Source: Vibrio sinaloensis DSM 21326 (GTDB lineage Bacteria > Pseudomonadota > Gammaproteobacteria > Enterobacterales > Vibrionaceae). From it: DNA of 64,000 bases. A model generated the notes under the pieces. That model was not told the origin of the DNA, ran no database searches, and saw only the letters and a list, made by a program, of their open reading frames with translations. The stretch covers positions 62,001 through 126,000 of the forward strand of contig NZ_AEVT01000059.1 in NCBI RefSeq assembly GCF_000189275.1, written 5' to 3'. Shown piece by piece: positions 27,312 to 37,039 of the stretch. Position 1 is the first letter of the stretch. Every line of letters begins with the position of its first letter. The position numbers were made by a program, and so were the translations under genes.

Positions 27312-28530
27312 TTTGGTAAGGGCGCAGTTTAGCGCTCTTCAGCAAACCTATAAGAACATGCCTGTTGTCTTTCTTGATGGACCTGGCGGATCTCAGGTTC
27401 CTCAGTCGGTATTAGAAGCGATGAATGCCTACTTAGGCTTCTTCAATTCAAACCTGGGTGGTCACTATTTTTCCAGTCAACAGACAACGGATTTGATGAA
27501 AGATGCTCGATACTATGCGGCTGCATTGGTCAACGCCGAGTCTGGAGATAACATCGTATTTGGCGCTAATATGACATCGCTAACGTTTCAGCTAAGCCGC
27601 GCAATCAGTCGAGATTGGCAAGTCGGCGATGAAGTGATTGTGACGGCGCTGGATCATTATTCAAATGTGTCGAGTTGGCAGCAAGCGGCTGAAGATAAAG
27701 GTGCGCTGGTTCACCAAGCTCGTATCGACGAACAAGACTGCTCGCTCGATGTCGAGCATTTGCTCTCATTGATCAACCCAAACACTAAACTGGTGGCGCT
27801 AACATACGCGTCGAACACCACTGGGTCGATTGTTGATGTTAAGCGTGTGGTAGACGCAGCCCACCAAGTGGGTGCCATGGTTTACGTTGATGCCGTTCAC
27901 TACGCGCCACACCATTTGGTGGATGTGCAAGAGTTAGGCTGTGATTTTCTAGCCTGCTCTGCTTACAAATTCTTCGGCCCTCATGTCGGTATTGCTTATG
28001 TCGCCCCTAAGTGGTTGCAGGAACTTAAGCCTTATAAGGTAGAGCCTGCGACGAATCTGGGGCCAGGCCGCTTTGAAACCGGGACCCAAAGCTTTGAAGG
28101 GTTGGCCGGCGTGATCGCTGCGGTGAAATATCTTTCTCAGTGGGGCGAGCATGAAGCCAGTCTACGCGAGCGATTAGTCCAATCCTATCAGCAGTTCAAC
28201 CAGCATGAATCGGCAATCAGCGAGCGTTTCTTATCTCGATTGGCAGAGCTTGAAGGCGTTAAGTTGTGGGGTAAAGCTGAGGCTAACAGTGAGTTAAGAA
28301 CGCCTACGTTTGCACTTACGTTCGACGATCACTCACCGGAAGATATCGCTCGAAAGCTTGGTGAGCAAAACATCTGCGTTTGGAATGGTCACTTCTACGC
28401 GCTTGGTCTAGTACGTCAACTTGGTTTACAAGAATCGGGAGGGGTGGTGCGTATTGGCTTTATGCATTACAACACCTTGCAAGAGGTCGACAGCTTATTT
28501 GATGAGTTGAAGCGAATTCTTGGCCAGTAG
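27295..28530 (+). CDS. Cysteine desulfurase-like protein, VC1184 subfamily
   Basis: 411 residues, class V aminotransferase fold. PLP lysine K225 in CSAYKFFGPH, the Asp-x-x-His pair in YVDAVHYAPHH (D199, H202) and the ETGTQSFEGLAG element are conserved. Where SufS-type desulfurases have the catalytic Cys (GHHCA), this protein reads GHFYA (Tyr368), so it probably is not a classical desulfurase; it could be a lyase, epimerase or aminotransferase. Translation is coupled to the upstream oxygenase by a 17-base overlap. Confidence 0.85.
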   Translation: MNFTPNLVRAQFSALQQTYKNMPVVFLDGPGGSQVPQSVLEAMNAYLGFFNSNLGGHYFSSQQTTDLMKDARYYAAALVNAESGDNIVFGANMTSLTFQLSRAISRDWQVGDEVIVTALDHYSNVSSWQQAAEDKGALVHQARIDEQDCSLDVEHLLSLINPNTKLVALTYASNTTGSIVDVKRVVDAAHQVGAMVYVDAVHYAPHHLVDVQELGCDFLACSAYKFFGPHVGIAYVAPKWLQELKPYKVEPATNLGPGRFETGTQSFEGLAGVIAAVKYLSQWGEHEASLRERLVQSYQQFNQHESAISERFLSRLAELEGVKLWGKAEANSELRTPTFALTFDDHSPEDIARKLGEQNICVWNGHFYALGLVRQLGLQESGGVVRIGFMHYNTLQEVDSLFDELKRILGQ

Positions 28531-28532
28531 TT

Positions 28533-28560
28533 AAAAGACCTCTTTACAGAGGTCTTTTTA
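28533..28560. terminator. Bidirectional terminator
   Basis: AAAAGACCTCT-TTAC-AGAGGTCTTTT with flanking A and T runs, between the desulfurase-like gene (+) and the DUF2797 gene (-). Confidence 0.9.
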
Positions 28561-28566
28561 GTTTCA

Positions 28567-29391
28567 TTAGGCTGAAACTTCCACTTCGTATGAGGTGAAT
28601 TTGCGAATGTTAATTACGCCCGTATCAAAAATCATGTATTGACCTTTAATACCTTGTAACACCCCAGTGACTTCGGGATTCTTATCAAAGTTGTGAGAGG
28701 TTATCTTCGTCGGATGCTGTGTGACTGGATAACGGATAGAGGTAATATCACCACTGAGAATTTCAATCGCATCCTCACCATATTGAGAGCGAATTTCCGC
28801 AATTTTTTCTTCTACCAATGGCAGCAGTTCTGCAAAACGCTGTTCTAGCGCGATTGGGTCACCATCCCCTTTTAATAGGGTACGCCAGTTCGTTTTGTCG
28901 GCGATGTGCTTGGCTAACTCAACCTCAATTAACCCCGAAATATGGCGGGTTTTCACTTTGAAAATCGGTAATCCTTGAGTCGCACCTTGATCAATCCAAC
29001 GCGTTGGGATTTGTGTGTGGCGCGTGATACCGACTTTTAAACTCGATGTATTTGAGAGATAGACGAAGTGATCAACCATGCAGTTTTCTTCGCCCCATTG
29101 TGGTTCACGACATGTCCCTTGTTCGTAGTGACAAGTTTCAGGTTTCATTATGCACATATCGCAGCTTGCCAGCTTCTTCATACATACAAAACAATGACCT
29201 TGTGAGTAGCTCTTCTTGGTTTTTTTACCACATGAACTGCAGAAAATATTGCCTGTGTGAGTGAGGGTGATCGACTTACCGATAAAAGGGGCGAGATCGA
29301 CTAACTCATCACCCACGGGTAGGCGGTAGTGAACTTCACCGTCTAACGAAGCACGCATTTTATTTAGCGTACCTTTTGCGATTAAAGACAT
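28567..29391 (-). CDS. DUF2797 family protein with zinc-finger cysteines
   Basis: 274 residues. A cysteine-rich region (about 51-100) has CSSC, CFVC, CDMC and later Cys residues, suggesting two zinc-binding knuckles; it is followed by the conserved HFVYLSNTSSLKVGITRHTQIPTRWIDQGA segment typical of DUF2797. That segment resembles a GIY-YIG-like strand order (VYL...KVGIT), which is an inference. Cytoplasmic. Biochemical function unknown. Confidence 0.82.
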   Translation of the reverse strand: MSLIAKGTLNKMRASLDGEVHYRLPVGDELVDLAPFIGKSITLTHTGNIFCSSCGKKTKKSYSQGHCFVCMKKLASCDMCIMKPETCHYEQGTCREPQWGEENCMVDHFVYLSNTSSLKVGITRHTQIPTRWIDQGATQGLPIFKVKTRHISGLIEVELAKHIADKTNWRTLLKGDGDPIALEQRFAELLPLVEEKIAEIRSQYGEDAIEILSGDITSIRYPVTQHPTKITSHNFDKNPEVTGVLQGIKGQYMIFDTGVINIRKFTSYEVEVSA

Positions 29392-29680
29392 GACATTGCT
29401 CTTTTTATTTAATTATTTGATGACCGCGAGAGTGTTGTTTTATGCGGTTAGTGACAAGTATAACAAAATAGTTGTTTGAGGTTCAGCTATGACTCATCGA
29501 CAAGTTTGGCTTTGACGCTTGATACGTTTGCTTGGGAGACGCTGCGATAGACATGCTTTGCTACAATTTTTTCGGCATGCTTCTCGTTTTTATGGAATAA
29601 ATTGCGCATAAAAGTGAGTAAAATGGAACTAAAGTACCAGAAACAACAAATCTGGCTGCTTTAGTTGCTAGCTTGTTTTA

Positions 29681-30994
29681 ATGAGGTTCAAGTTGAAAGG
29701 TATCCATAAGGTGACTCTCACGTTAGTGGTTGTCACGGTTCTAATAATGCAGTTGTATTGGATCTATGGCGGTAGCTTAGTCTATCCAGTTAAGCCGAGT
29801 GAATTCATTTTTGAAGCAACGAACGACCAAATTGCGGGTGGTCATAGCCAGTCATCAATCAGCTTTGATAATGAGACAGCTATACTCGATTGCCAGTTGG
29901 TCAAAACCGACGATTACCCTTGGCCCTATTGTGGTGTCTCCATTAGCCTTACCGACAAAGTTTTTGAGGGCAGGGATCTCGACCATTTTCATACGGTGCG
30001 AATGAACATTGACTTTGAGCGTGTGGACGAGCCGAGTAGTCCGAGAATGCGTTTTTATCTGCGTAATTTTAATCCAGCGTATTCTCAAGTTGATAACGAA
30101 TATACGCACAAATATAACGGCTTGGAGTATATGCCAGGGACAAGCAGTGGTGCTATCGACATTCCGATTGAAAACCTCCAAGTGATGACGTGGTGGCTAG
30201 CGGATAACAAGATACCAATTCGCTACTCTGCACCCGAGTTTAGCAATGTGACCAAAGTGGAACTAGCAACGGGCTCAGGTATCTATGAAGGTCAATACCG
30301 AATGAGAATTCACAGCATTGAGTTTGTGGGTAACTATGTTTCTGGTGAGAGTCTGATGTTTGGCCTGTTGCTATTTTGGTTGGCGCTGGCGTTAACCTAT
30401 AGCGTGGTTGAAATCCGTCGTAGTCATAAAATGATTCTCCATGCTCATTTTCGTCAAGATCATCTTCGTAAGCTCAACAAAGAGCTCAAAGAGCAGAATA
30501 TCCATTTTGCTGAACTCGCCAGCCGAGATGCACTGACAGGAGCGATGAATCGTCATGCTATTCGAGATTGGTTAGATAAAAACTATGATGAAACGAATAA
30601 GCTAAGCAAAACCTTGTCTGTTCTCTATCTCGATATTGATCATTTCAAATCAATCAACGATTTGTACGGCCATTCAATGGGCGATGACATACTGCGTGAG
30701 TTTACCATGGTGGTCCTGAGTTCATTGAGTGCCAGTGAACGTTTAGTGCGCTGGGGAGGTGAAGAGTTTGTGGTCTTTTGCCCCGGTCGTGGGCTTGAAG
30801 AGGCCAGCGAGTTAGCTGAACAGATTCGTCGTAAAGTGGAAGCGCGTATCTGGATACACGGTGACAAGCTCACGACCAGCATTGGGGTAGCAACACTCGG
30901 TGAAGAGCGTACCAGCGATATGCTAATTCGAGCGGATGAAGCCTTATACAGCGCGAAACGGCTGGGTAGAAATCGAGTCGAAGTTAATCGTTAG
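29681..30994 (+). CDS. Diguanylate cyclase (GGDEF) with an extracytoplasmic sensor domain
   Basis: 437 residues. One transmembrane helix near residues 11-30, a roughly 190-residue periplasmic domain of beta-rich character, a second helix near 225-243, a short coiled coil, then the GGDEF domain with an intact active site GGEEF and the substrate region SRDALTGAMNRHAIRDWL. Makes cyclic di-GMP. No RxxD inhibitory site is evident five residues before GGEEF. Start may be ATG 29681 or TTG 29693; the latter has GAGG six bases upstream. Ends inside the convergent sanA end (11-base overlap). Confidence 0.9.
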   Translation: MRFKLKGIHKVTLTLVVVTVLIMQLYWIYGGSLVYPVKPSEFIFEATNDQIAGGHSQSSISFDNETAILDCQLVKTDDYPWPYCGVSISLTDKVFEGRDLDHFHTVRMNIDFERVDEPSSPRMRFYLRNFNPAYSQVDNEYTHKYNGLEYMPGTSSGAIDIPIENLQVMTWWLADNKIPIRYSAPEFSNVTKVELATGSGIYEGQYRMRIHSIEFVGNYVSGESLMFGLLLFWLALALTYSVVEIRRSHKMILHAHFRQDHLRKLNKELKEQNIHFAELASRDALTGAMNRHAIRDWLDKNYDETNKLSKTLSVLYLDIDHFKSINDLYGHSMGDDILREFTMVVLSSLSASERLVRWGGEEFVVFCPGRGLEEASELAEQIRRKVEARIWIHGDKLTTSIGVATLGEERTSDMLIRADEALYSAKRLGRNRVEVNR

Positions 30995-31787
30995 TCGCCG
31001 CCGCACCAGAAACCGTCGTGCTATTTGTCTGAACAGCAGCGCTCACGGCTTGTTCTTCAACTATCGCCTCTGATTGTTCAAGGATGGGCTCTTTAGGGCC
31101 TAAGAACTTGGGCTTGGTGTTGGTGATGTAAACATCGAGAAATGCTTTTGCGCGCGCGAAAACTTCGCGAATGCGTACTTTTAAACCTGAATGCTTTGTT
31201 GGTCCGGGCACCGCGAAGCACTTAGCGTTGATGTGGTGTGAGTTGGCGATAAACAGTGCGCGTTCACAGTGGAATTTTTGCGAGATGATCAGAAAATTAT
31301 CGGTGTCGAAAATCTCCTTGGCGCGCACAATTGAATCTAAGGTTCTGAACCCGGCATAGTCGAGGAAAATGTTTTCTTCAGGGACTTCTGCTTTCAATAG
31401 GTCTCGCTTCATCGTCCACGGCTCATTGTAAGAGCGATGAGCGTTGTCTCCACTAAGCAAAAAATTATCTATTTTCCCTTCGTTATACAGCTCAATCGCC
31501 GCTTCAATGCGATGTGAGTAGTATTCGTTGAGTATTTTGCCCAAATACTTACTGGTGCCCAATACCACAGCGACATCGAAGTTGGTGACTTGTTGATGGT
31601 GAGTGAAAACTTGATCCTTCGCTTGATAAGAGATCCAGCGATCGATACAAAATAGTGTAATAGACAGTAGGATTGCCACAACGAGCAGGTACTTGGCGGC
31701 CTTTAGCGATAGAGCTAAATAGTGTTCGAAAGAGTTATGGCGATGAAAAAGTCGTCTCACTAAATTTGTCGATTCCGCTGTGCCCAT
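30984..31787 (-). CDS. sanA: SanA-type envelope protein (DUF218)
   Basis: 267 residues. One N-terminal transmembrane helix (about 34-50) and a periplasmic DUF218 domain with VAVVLGTSKYLGKILNEYYSHRIEAAIELY, FLLSGDN and ISQKFHCERALFIA, as in SanA, which affects vancomycin permeability of the outer membrane. The last about 30 residues are an Ala/Thr/Val-rich tail not seen in E. coli SanA. Its start overlaps the DUF3392 end by 28 bases; the 3' end overlaps the convergent cyclase gene. Confidence 0.85.
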   Translation of the reverse strand: MGTAESTNLVRRLFHRHNSFEHYLALSLKAAKYLLVVAILLSITLFCIDRWISYQAKDQVFTHHQQVTNFDVAVVLGTSKYLGKILNEYYSHRIEAAIELYNEGKIDNFLLSGDNAHRSYNEPWTMKRDLLKAEVPEENIFLDYAGFRTLDSIVRAKEIFDTDNFLIISQKFHCERALFIANSHHINAKCFAVPGPTKHSGLKVRIREVFARAKAFLDVYITNTKPKFLGPKEPILEQSEAIVEEQAVSAAVQTNSTTVSGAAATND

Positions 31788-32089
31788 GTACCTATCACTA
31801 TAAAACTGACAATAACGATGGCAAACATGATGCCAGCATGCAAATCAGCCAATGTCCGAGCTAGGTAAGGTGTTGCTTTTACAATGATTAAGCCGTATCC
31901 AAACGCGTTAATCAAGATGAAAACAACCGTTCTGATGACAAAGTTGTGATTTCGTAACGCGCCTCTTAACAGGCGGTTAATTTCACCGCCGGCCATAACG
32001 AGTAGACAAGCGACGAGTGCGGTAGCTATTTCACTCACATAAGGAAGAAGAAGCTGACCGGCAGGAGAGAGAAATTCAAATATCGGCAT
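31760..32089 (-). CDS. DUF3392 membrane protein
   Basis: 109 residues from ATG 32089, with three hydrophobic helices and a SWAQRNRQI-type basic tail (here TWAQRNRQI). The open frame extends 32 codons upstream, but those run through the maeA terminator and stop region and do not look like protein, so 32089 is chosen. No Shine-Dalgarno is clear. Possibly cotranscribed with sanA. Function unknown. Confidence 0.78.
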   Translation of the reverse strand: MPIFEFLSPAGQLLLPYVSEIATALVACLLVMAGGEINRLLRGALRNHNFVIRTVVFILINAFGYGLIIVKATPYLARTLADLHAGIMFAIVIVSFIVIGTWAQRNRQI

Positions 32090-32095
32090 AAATGA

Positions 32096-32119
32096 AAAAC
32101 AGCCCCTCAAGAGGGGCTG
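32096..32119 (-). terminator. Terminator of maeA
   Basis: On the minus strand CAGCCCCTC-TT-GAGGGGCTG followed by TTTTTCATTT. It ends about seven bases before the DUF3392 start codon. Confidence 0.88.
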
Positions 32120-32129
32120 AAATGGTAGA

Positions 32130-33818
32130 TTAGAACGACGTACGTTTGTAACGACGATAGACTGGTTGCCAGAAACTACTTTCAATGGCTTCTTCCAATG
32201 CTTCGTCTGTGATTTCTAGCGCAACCCCTTGTTCAATCGCTTTCTTACCGACAGCAAAGGCGATCTTCTTCGATACTGAGTGGATTGCTTCCAGTGGCGG
32301 CAGAAGTGCTCCTTGACCATTAATCGCCAGCGGAGAGCAAGTAGCCAGAGCACGACTTGACTCCATTAGCATCTCGTCAGTCACGCGTTTGGCTTGAACT
32401 GCCAAAACACCAAGGCCAATACCTGGGAAGATGTAGCTGTTGTTACATTGCGCGATTGGATATGTCTTACCTTCGTGAACAACCGGATCAAATGGGCTGC
32501 CTGTAGCGACCAAAGCTTCACCATTTGTCCAGCGAATGATGTCGTTTGGTGTCGCTTCCACTCGGCTTGTTGGGTTTGAGAGTGGGAACACGATTGGACG
32601 CGGACAATGCTTGTGCATCTCTTTAATCACTTCCTCACTGAACAAACCCGGTGCGCCAGATACGCCAACAAGTACAGTCGGCTTAGCGTTACGCATTACA
32701 TCCAGCAGCGAGTAACCGTTGCTGTCCGATTGCCAATCAGTGGTATTGCTGTGCTTTTGAACTAAGCGCTGTTGGAAATCAAGCAAGTTTGGCATGCCTT
32801 CTTGCAGTAGACCCCAGCGATCGACCATGAAGACTTGCGAGCGTGCCTGCTCATCAGAGATACCTTCCGATACCATTTGAGCGATGATCGCTTCAGCAAT
32901 ACCACAACCCGCAGAGCCTGCACCTAAGAAGGTGACACGCTGCTCAGACAATTTACTTCCCGCCGCCTGACATGCTGCAAGCAAAGAGCCTACAGTAACC
33001 GCGGCCGTACCTTGAATGTCATCATTAAAACAACACACGCGATCTTTGTAACGCTCAAGCAATGGCATGGCGTTTTTCTGTGCGAAATCTTCAAACTGAA
33101 TCAGTGCATCTGGCCAACGGCGTTGAACGGCCTGCATAAATTCTTCAACAAACGCGTCGTACTCAGCGCCCGTGATACGTGGATGACGCCAGCCCATGTA
33201 CATAGGATCCGCCAAACGTTGCGGGTTATTAGTACCCACATCCAACACGATTGGTAGAGTGTAAGCGGGGCTGATACCGCCACACGCGGTGTACAGTGCC
33301 AACTTACCGATAGGAATGCCCATGCCACCGATACCCTGATCGCCTAGACCTAAGATACGTTCACCATCGGTAACTACGATAACTTTAACATTGTGGTTCG
33401 AGGCATTATTAAGAATGTCATCGATTCGATCGCGGTTAGCGTAAGAGACAAATAGACCGCGTCCGCGTCGGTAAATGTTTGAGAAGTTTTCACATGCAGC
33501 ACCGACCGTCGGTGTATAGATGATCGGCATCATCTCTGACACGTGGTTTTGCACCAAGCGGTAGAACAAGGTCTCGTTGGTGTCTTGAATGTTACGCAAG
33601 TAAATGTGTTTATCCATATCGCTTTCGAAGTTGCAATACTGCTGGTAAGCACGTTCTACTTGCTCTTGAATGGTCTCGGTGTTTTCAGGCAACAGACCTT
33701 CAAGGTTAAAAGATTTTCTTTCCTGCGCGGTAAATGCACTGCCTTTGTTGAGCAACGGCGTACTTAATAGTGCTGGACCAGCGTAAGGAATGTATAAAGG
33801 GCGTTTATCGTTATTCAT
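32130..33818 (-). CDS. maeA: NAD-dependent malic enzyme
   Basis: 562 residues. Oxidatively decarboxylates malate to pyruvate with NAD+. Signatures: [23 protein letters not shown], the catalytic Lys in IGKLALYTA, metal-binding FEDFAQKNA and [11 protein letters not shown], and the NAD fold [17 protein letters not shown] chose ATG 33818 (AAAGG about seven bases upstream) over the in-frame GTG one codon earlier. Confidence 0.97.
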   Translation of the reverse strand: MNNDKRPLYIPYAGPALLSTPLLNKGSAFTAQERKSFNLEGLLPENTETIQEQVERAYQQYCNFESDMDKHIYLRNIQDTNETLFYRLVQNHVSEMMPIIYTPTVGAACENFSNIYRRGRGLFVSYANRDRIDDILNNASNHNVKVIVVTDGERILGLGDQGIGGMGIPIGKLALYTACGGISPAYTLPIVLDVGTNNPQRLADPMYMGWRHPRITGAEYDAFVEEFMQAVQRRWPDALIQFEDFAQKNAMPLLERYKDRVCCFNDDIQGTAAVTVGSLLAACQAAGSKLSEQRVTFLGAGSAGCGIAEAIIAQMVSEGISDEQARSQVFMVDRWGLLQEGMPNLLDFQQRLVQKHSNTTDWQSDSNGYSLLDVMRNAKPTVLVGVSGAPGLFSEEVIKEMHKHCPRPIVFPLSNPTSRVEATPNDIIRWTNGEALVATGSPFDPVVHEGKTYPIAQCNNSYIFPGIGLGVLAVQAKRVTDEMLMESSRALATCSPLAINGQGALLPPLEAIHSVSKKIAFAVGKKAIEQGVALEITDEALEEAIESSFWQPVYRRYKRTSF

Positions 33819-33975
33819 CACTTGCCTTTAAGTAGGGTAGAGGGGCCATTAGACCTTAGGAACTAGGAACCTAAAAATGATAGGGATTCACCGGCGTATT
33901 GTAAACTGATATTCCTGCAAATAGGCGTGGATTCAAGATATACTTCACGACCCACTTGATTACACGATACCCAGC

Positions 33976-36318
33976 ATGAACGACCTACCTATCAATAGCA
34001 TCAAATCGACGTTTTTGACTCAGCTAAAGTCTCACGATCTTATTGTAGAAGCGGAAACAGGCTCGGGGAAATCAACATGTTTACCCTTGTGGGCAGCGGA
34101 GAGTGGTCGAGTATTAGTGGTGGAACCAAGACGCATCGCGTGCACATCGCTGGCCCAGTTTCTTGCCGAGCAAAAAGGTGAACCTCTTGGTAAAAGCGTA
34201 GGCTACGCGATCAAATTGGAAAATCGCTGTGATGATCATACTCAAGTGGTGTTTGTGACGCCGGGGGTGGCACTGCGCTGGTTCGCGGAGAATCAGCTGA
34301 GCCACTTCGATACGATAATAGTCGATGAGTTCCACGAAAGGCGCTGGGATACCGACTTGTTGGTTGCTTTGTTAAAGCACAAGCCTCGCCATCGCGTTGT
34401 GGTTACCTCGGCAACCATAGAAGGAGCAAAGTTGGCCCGCTACTTAGGCGCCGAGCGCCTCCAAGCCAATGGACGAACCTTCTCCGTCGAAATACATCAT
34501 CGAGCAACAGACACTCGTCAACTGCCAGATGCTCGTCACCTTGAGCAAAGAGTGAAGGCTGAGGTTGAGCAGCTACTCGGCTTAGATGGAGACATATTGG
34601 TTTTTTTGCCAGGGCGTAAGGAAATCAGCCAATGTCAAGCGGCGCTCTCTTCGCTCGATGTACTAGTGACGCCGTTGCATGCGTCGGTGACTGACGAGCA
34701 GCGTCAACTTGCTCTAAATAGCCAGCCCCAGAAAAAGGTCGTGCTGGCCACCAATGTGGCGGAGACGTCGTTAACCATTCCGAATGTTGTGGCAGTTGTG
34801 GATACTGGCTTAGAGAGAAGAACGGAGCAGCGTAATGGACGCACGACTTTAAGCTTGAAGCACATCTCTAAAGCGAGTGCGAAACAGCGCAGTGGTCGAG
34901 CCGGGCGTGTGATGGACGGCGTTTGTATTCGACTCTACGGTGAGCATGCAGCGTTGGCAGAAGTGACGCCCCCAGAACTTCATCGTGAATCCTTGACTGA
35001 AGCTATGTTGGCATCGGCAAGCTGCGGAGCTGCGCTTAGCCAATTATCTTTTCTGGAAAGTCTGCCTGACAAATCCGTCAAGCAAGCGACAGAGATATTG
35101 GCTGCGATGGAGGCGATTGATGACAGTGGTTTAGCAACGGAACATGGCAAACGCATCTACCCACTGCCTATTGATGCGCTTTACGCTGATTTAGTCACAC
35201 GTATGCCGAGCAAAGCCCTTAAAGAAGCAATGGTGGATCTCACGGCGGTTCTTGCGACCCCCGCTAGTTTATATCGCCTTTCGAGCAATGAAGAGCAGTT
35301 AGAGAAGTTGGGCCAAGAAGAGCCTATGGGTTGTGATGGGCAACTGGCGATTCGCTTACTTCGCGGTGAGAAACTGAGCGGCACTAATGTTGAACCGGAA
35401 GCGCTCAAAGAAGCGCAGGGGTTGGCAAAGCAGATGCGAGAAGTGTTTGAACTCCCTGAACTCAGTGTGGCGTCAAGGTTTGAACATCGACAATTAGTCG
35501 AGGCGATTGCACGACTGCACCCTCAGTTGATTTTTGTTCGCAGAGAGCGCCGACAAGAGGCGTTAGGCAACGGTGAGATTGAAGTGTTGCTTGGGCGTAA
35601 CTCTAGGCTCAAATCCAAGAGCCAAGCCGCGGTGGTACTGGATACCCATAGTTTGCCTGGGCGCGGAGTTAAACAGACCATGACATTAGCGACGTTCACT
35701 ATGCCGTTTGAACTAAATAGGCTAGAGGCGTGTGGTCTTGGAGAGTGGCGTCAAGGGGATGTAGTGAGTGTCAATGACGATGCTTTTTTACAGCTTGAAC
35801 TTGTGTACGCGGGACGTATTGTCGCAACTAAGCAGCAGACGGCGGAAGGCGAGTTTGCCATTAAGCCTTTGCTAGAGGCCGTGAAGGAAGGGCGTTACTT
35901 GCCTGGGTTTGCTCAGCAACGCCACAATCAAATTGAGCATTGGAAGCTCTATGTCGCACTGGGCTTAGCCGAGAAGACGGATGTGAATACGGCGCTCGAT
36001 TTTGACTCTTGGTTTAGTGAACAATTAGCCATGTTGGAGCTAACCGAGCCGTCTGAGCTGGAGCTGTTTAGCGCAGAGGATTTCGAGTTTGAAGGAATTC
36101 CTTATTGGGAATATGACGATTTTGCCCAAACATACCCATTTGATTTAGCGCTGGGTGATCTTAATTTGACGGTCGAGTATCTCTCTGACAAGAAGCTTGT
36201 TTATGTTGTTTATAAAAGTGGTTTACGTAAAGTAGACCCAAAACGTTGGGAGCTACCGAAATGGAAGGGCTGGCGCGTTCAGTACAAAAAGGCGAGTCGT
36301 ATTATCGACGTGCGTTAG
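33976..36318 (+). CDS. DEAH-type helicase, HrpB-like but divergent
   Basis: 780 residues. Helicase motifs in order: Walker A AETGSGKST (K32), EPRR, Walker B DEFH at about 117-120 (HrpA/HrpB usually have DEAH or DEVH), SAT near 143, FLPGRK, LATNVAETSLTIPN and QRSGRAGR. The C-terminal half keeps a helicase-associated region and then acidic segments unlike HrpB. Probably an RNA helicase; it differs from the hrpA fragment at the left edge. Role unknown. Divergent from maeA. Confidence 0.85.
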   Translation: MNDLPINSIKSTFLTQLKSHDLIVEAETGSGKSTCLPLWAAESGRVLVVEPRRIACTSLAQFLAEQKGEPLGKSVGYAIKLENRCDDHTQVVFVTPGVALRWFAENQLSHFDTIIVDEFHERRWDTDLLVALLKHKPRHRVVVTSATIEGAKLARYLGAERLQANGRTFSVEIHHRATDTRQLPDARHLEQRVKAEVEQLLGLDGDILVFLPGRKEISQCQAALSSLDVLVTPLHASVTDEQRQLALNSQPQKKVVLATNVAETSLTIPNVVAVVDTGLERRTEQRNGRTTLSLKHISKASAKQRSGRAGRVMDGVCIRLYGEHAALAEVTPPELHRESLTEAMLASASCGAALSQLSFLESLPDKSVKQATEILAAMEAIDDSGLATEHGKRIYPLPIDALYADLVTRMPSKALKEAMVDLTAVLATPASLYRLSSNEEQLEKLGQEEPMGCDGQLAIRLLRGEKLSGTNVEPEALKEAQGLAKQMREVFELPELSVASRFEHRQLVEAIARLHPQLIFVRRERRQEALGNGEIEVLLGRNSRLKSKSQAAVVLDTHSLPGRGVKQTMTLATFTMPFELNRLEACGLGEWRQGDVVSVNDDAFLQLELVYAGRIVATKQQTAEGEFAIKPLLEAVKEGRYLPGFAQQRHNQIEHWKLYVALGLAEKTDVNTALDFDSWFSEQLAMLELTEPSELELFSAEDFEFEGIPYWEYDDFAQTYPFDLALGDLNLTVEYLSDKKLVYVVYKSGLRKVDPKRWELPKWKGWRVQYKKASRIIDVR

Positions 36319-36525
36319 GCGTTTGAAATTATTTCGTGGGCAAAATATTAAGCAACTGGATTCTTATATATTTAGATTGTACATACCTTGTTACAAGCTT
36401 GGTTTTTATATAGCTTTTTTAAACGGAGCGGGGGTATAAAAGACCATTGTTTTATATCCTATTGCTATATCAAACGGTTTGATAGATATTTAGAACACTG
36501 TGTTGCCGTTATTACGGGGGATGAT

Positions 36526-36903
36526 ATGGAGCATCAGGGCAAGACAAGTGTTGTGTTCGACTATACTTCTTTTCTCGGAGCCTCGTGCAGTAAGAAATGG
36601 ACATTCTTAGAAGCGATGAGCACCTTCGCGCCGATCTTTAGTTTGGCGTGGAAAAACACCATAAAAGAGACGGTATCAGTAGAAGACCGCTTGTGGGAAC
36701 AAGCATTAAAGTCGCTGTCTGCGAGTCGCAGTGATGAAGTGAACATAGTGACATTAGTTCATCTCGCGAAGAGCGAGGGCATCCATAAAATTAAGCTGGT
36801 TATGCCCTATGAGTTGGATAACGAGCAGCTAGAGCGCATGAGTCACCGTTCACACTCGAATATTGAACGTTTACAGCAAGACGAATTCATGATTACTTTG
36901 TAA
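36526..36903 (+). CDS. Conserved hypothetical protein
   Basis: 125 residues from ATG 36526, preceded by ACGGGGGATGAT. The longer frame from 36388 has no ribosome site and an unprotein-like composition, so it is not used. The protein is soluble, acidic and basic residues are mixed, and the C-terminus HRSHSNIERLQQDEFMITL is polar. No motif recognised. Sits alone between the helicase and a barrel gene. Confidence 0.65.
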   Translation: MEHQGKTSVVFDYTSFLGASCSKKWTFLEAMSTFAPIFSLAWKNTIKETVSVEDRLWEQALKSLSASRSDEVNIVTLVHLAKSEGIHKIKLVMPYELDNEQLERMSHRSHSNIERLQQDEFMITL

Positions 36904-36926
36904 AGGCCTCAATTGAGGCCTTTTTT
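36902..36926 (+). terminator. Terminator of the hypothetical gene
   Basis: AAAGGCCTCAATTGAGGCCTTT followed by TTT; it starts inside the stop codon of the gene. Confidence 0.9.
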
Positions 36927-37039
36927 ATTTGTTTAATACTTTCAATAGCTCACACATAAGCCATTAAATTGCCGCTATATTTACACAGTGAGCAGGTAAC
37001 ATAGTTTGTTACTTGGCTGTGTAATCTAGAGAGGTGACA

